A DNA stretch of 64,000 nt, from contig OU342634.1 of assembly GCA_910589415.1 (NCBI GenBank), forward strand, positions 14,753,144 through 14,817,143. Direction: 5' to 3'. Below the pieces are notes generated by a model. That model worked only from the letters and a program-made list of their open reading frames with translations. It ran no database searches and was not told where the DNA came from. A program made the translations under genes and the position numbers. This DNA is from Malachius bipustulatus. Taxonomy: Eukaryota > Arthropoda > Insecta > Coleoptera > Melyridae. Positions 62,215 through 64,000 of this stretch are shown piece after piece (position 1 is the stretch's first letter; each line of letters starts with the position of its first letter).

Positions 62215-64000
62215 TAGGGATACGGGCATATAAGGCCGGAACGCGAAAAATCTACCTCTCTGCTCTTCTCTACTGCTCTCCGTGTACTACTGTCTGCAAA
62301 GTGTTAAGAATTATTGTTTCCGCCCCGTCTGGGAATAGTGACCGGTGTTATTATTTGTGTGTACCTACGCAACCGCTTTAGCAAAGCCGCGACCGTCAGC
62401 AAGAGTTTTCCCGCAGAATAATAAGGTAGGTGCGAATAAAATATTGAGTCGAAGTTTAATTGTGCCCGTTTGTCGTGATTTTATTTATTCCCGTCCCTCA
62501 CCGAGATTAGCGACGTACCCGATAAATTAGGCTCATTAGGTACTGTCGCACCGCGAGGGCGGCGCCTCCACCATATGTCGCGAATTAAGGGGGTTGTTGG
62601 GGGTAAAAGAAATGGTATTCTTTAAAAACACCTAATTTATTACATAAAAGTATGAAATGCTAGAATCAACAGTGTTTACATACACCTACAATGACTCAAA
62701 CCTGTGGAGCCCTAGTATACACAACAGTTTATGAAAAACTCGCCAATCAAATATCTCTCACCTACTATAATTTGGTACACCCAAAAAGAGGTACTTACAT
62801 GTTAGAAGACCCAGTCGGTCTAAGGAGTGAGCTCAGCTTTTCCGATTACTGGGGTAGACTCTTGGGACACTTTTGTACTCACTTAACTAAACGCACTGAG
62901 CTAGTACTTGCCCTTATTGCCCAGTATGCCCGCTTAACTAGCGGAATGCCAGATTCACTTTGGCTCGCAGAGTGCGGGCCACTTACTCCCCCCGCGAGCG
63001 GAGACGGAGAGCCCCCTTCAATTGGAGAGTCAATTCTTTTATTTAAACTTTTCTGATTGAGTCAGCAAGTCAATCACCTATTTTCCCCAATTTTATATCA
63101 AGCTTGCAAGTTAGCTTTTATTAATAATTTTCAAATATCAACTATTACAACAACAATCATGTTGACCTGACTTGAATTACTTGCTTGCTGTGACGTTCTG
63201 TAATTATTATGAAATATCAATATTAAATTATTCCGGCATTTGTGCCTACTTGACAGTACCATCGACCCTGTCGTAGAGTAAAGAAGTATTTGGTCCCTTA
63301 CTACGAGTACACTAGGCGGTGTGTGTACCTACGGACGCGTGATACCTGACTTTCCATGCGGTGTCAAGCCCGGCGAGTCAGTGGTTAACGTCGAAGTAGT
63401 TACGCGGCCATATAGGGATTCACGCCCCGAGGCGTAGGTGTCTTTCCATGCGGTGTTAAGCCCGGCCGGACGCCTGCACCTCAGGAGCGTCTCCGCGCGA
63501 AACTGTGTATCTCCCCAAAATTGTCGTCGTAACCAACTATTAGAAGGGTTCCATCGCGCCATATCTCTTTCTACATTTTACTCCCGCGCACGGTGGAAAT
63601 ACTCCGCCGTTCGTCGTATCGTTCGTCTTGTGCGAACAAGAACCGTCTTACTTACATTTTATTTTATTTCATCTGTGTTACATTATTTTACCGACCGGAC
63701 GACTCGCTCAGATCACTCGCCGAACCTGCAATAAAATTATTTTAATAAAGGATACAAATATAGCTTGTTTTAATTTGTCTGCGAGTTTTATTTTGTGTGT
63801 GTACTGTTTCCAATTACAACCGCCTTCTCGCTTACATCTTCGCTCCGTGAATTGCCCAGCGCTCGTGGCTCCGTGCCTAAAGACCACGCGGCCACGCACG
63901 ATTTTATTTTATTTCTTTTTGCGTCCGACCAACCGACCCCTGGGCTAATTCAGTCTCCAGTGAGCTACCTTAGGGACAAGGGCACCATAACGGTGTCAAT
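62215..64000 (+). mobile_element. LTR-type retroelement end running off the window
   Basis: CATATAAGG at about 62228 is followed by a CT-rich leader, and AATAAAGG lies at about 63743. The last bases, AGCTACCTTAGGGACAAGG, match the motif near 25870 of the minus-strand LTR, and both are preceded by CGACCCCTGG and AATAAA...CTTGTTT. So the two appear to be related LTR ends. Left border not found and 62545-63300 may be a separate insertion. The 121-codon frame at 62691-63056 matches nothing I know. Two imperfect copies of a roughly 24-bp unit (TTTCCATGCGGTGTYAAGCC) lie at 63351 and 63443. Confidence 0.4.
63351..63468. repeat. Direct repeat, two copies 92 bp apart
   Basis: TTTCCATGCGGTGTCAAGCC at 63351 and TTTCCATGCGGTGTTAAGCC at 63443, each continuing CGGC. 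Part of the LTR-like region. Confidence 0.8.

Noticed and set aside
62691..63056. 121-codon frame as a gene
   Set aside because: No recognisable similarity, in an LTR-like region; could be chance.
1..64000. CRISPR arrays, rRNA genes, bacterial operons
   Set aside because: None seen; gene structure is eukaryotic and no regularly spaced repeats occur.

Overview
The window reads as nuclear DNA of an insect: AT-rich, coding sequence split by GT-AG introns, several introns of only 56-59 nt, and dense decayed insect-type transposons of many superfamilies (R1/Jockey/I-like LINEs, LTR elements, mariner, piggyBac, PIF/Harbinger, foldback elements). I cannot fix the order.

One host gene can be assembled. 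It lies on the + strand, and its CDS runs from 22962 to 57967 in seven exons. A 40-nt signal-peptide exon (22962-23001) is separated by a 30.5-kb intron from six clustered exons (53502-57967). Every junction has GT-AG borders and matching phase, and the CDS totals 3207 nt (1068 aa plus stop). The product looks like a large secreted, Ser/Thr-rich, low-complexity insect protein, probably of the DUF4758 type. A TATA/initiator/splice-donor cluster near 6.0 kb could mark an upstream non-coding exon.

Region by region. 0-23 kb: LINE remnants at the left edge, 3.9-5.7 kb and 6.8-7.9 kb; a piggyBac relic at 10.7-11.3 kb that keeps the cysteine-rich C-terminus of its transposase; a long foldback at 14.0-14.8 kb; a TIR element with a poly-G tract at 18.8-19.5 kb; otherwise sequence with no recognisable gene. 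23-53.5 kb is intron 1 and is packed with mobile DNA: two inverted hammerhead-ribozyme-like motifs (25.1-25.5 kb), a minus-strand LTR (25.8-27.4 kb), two LINE remnants (29.9-32.6 kb), a TA-flanked MITE, a deleted mariner (35.2-35.9 kb), a Harbinger derivative (37.4-38.1 kb), a 1.42-kb foldback with an 8-bp target duplication (39.1-40.5 kb), an LTR-like promoter region, a convergent pair of broken THAP and SWIM-type genes (44.1-46.6 kb), a long-TIR element (49.6-51.1 kb) and another LINE 3' end (51.4-52.0 kb). 58-64 kb: gene 3' end, hairpin repeats, and an LTR-type element running off the right edge that shares a short terminal motif with the 25.8-27.4 kb LTR.

Most interesting: the hammerhead-like pair; the THAP/SWIM convergent pair between inverted flanks; and two foldback elements that share a core but have different ends, one of which would be transcribed inside intron 1 as a hairpin with arms of about 680 nt.
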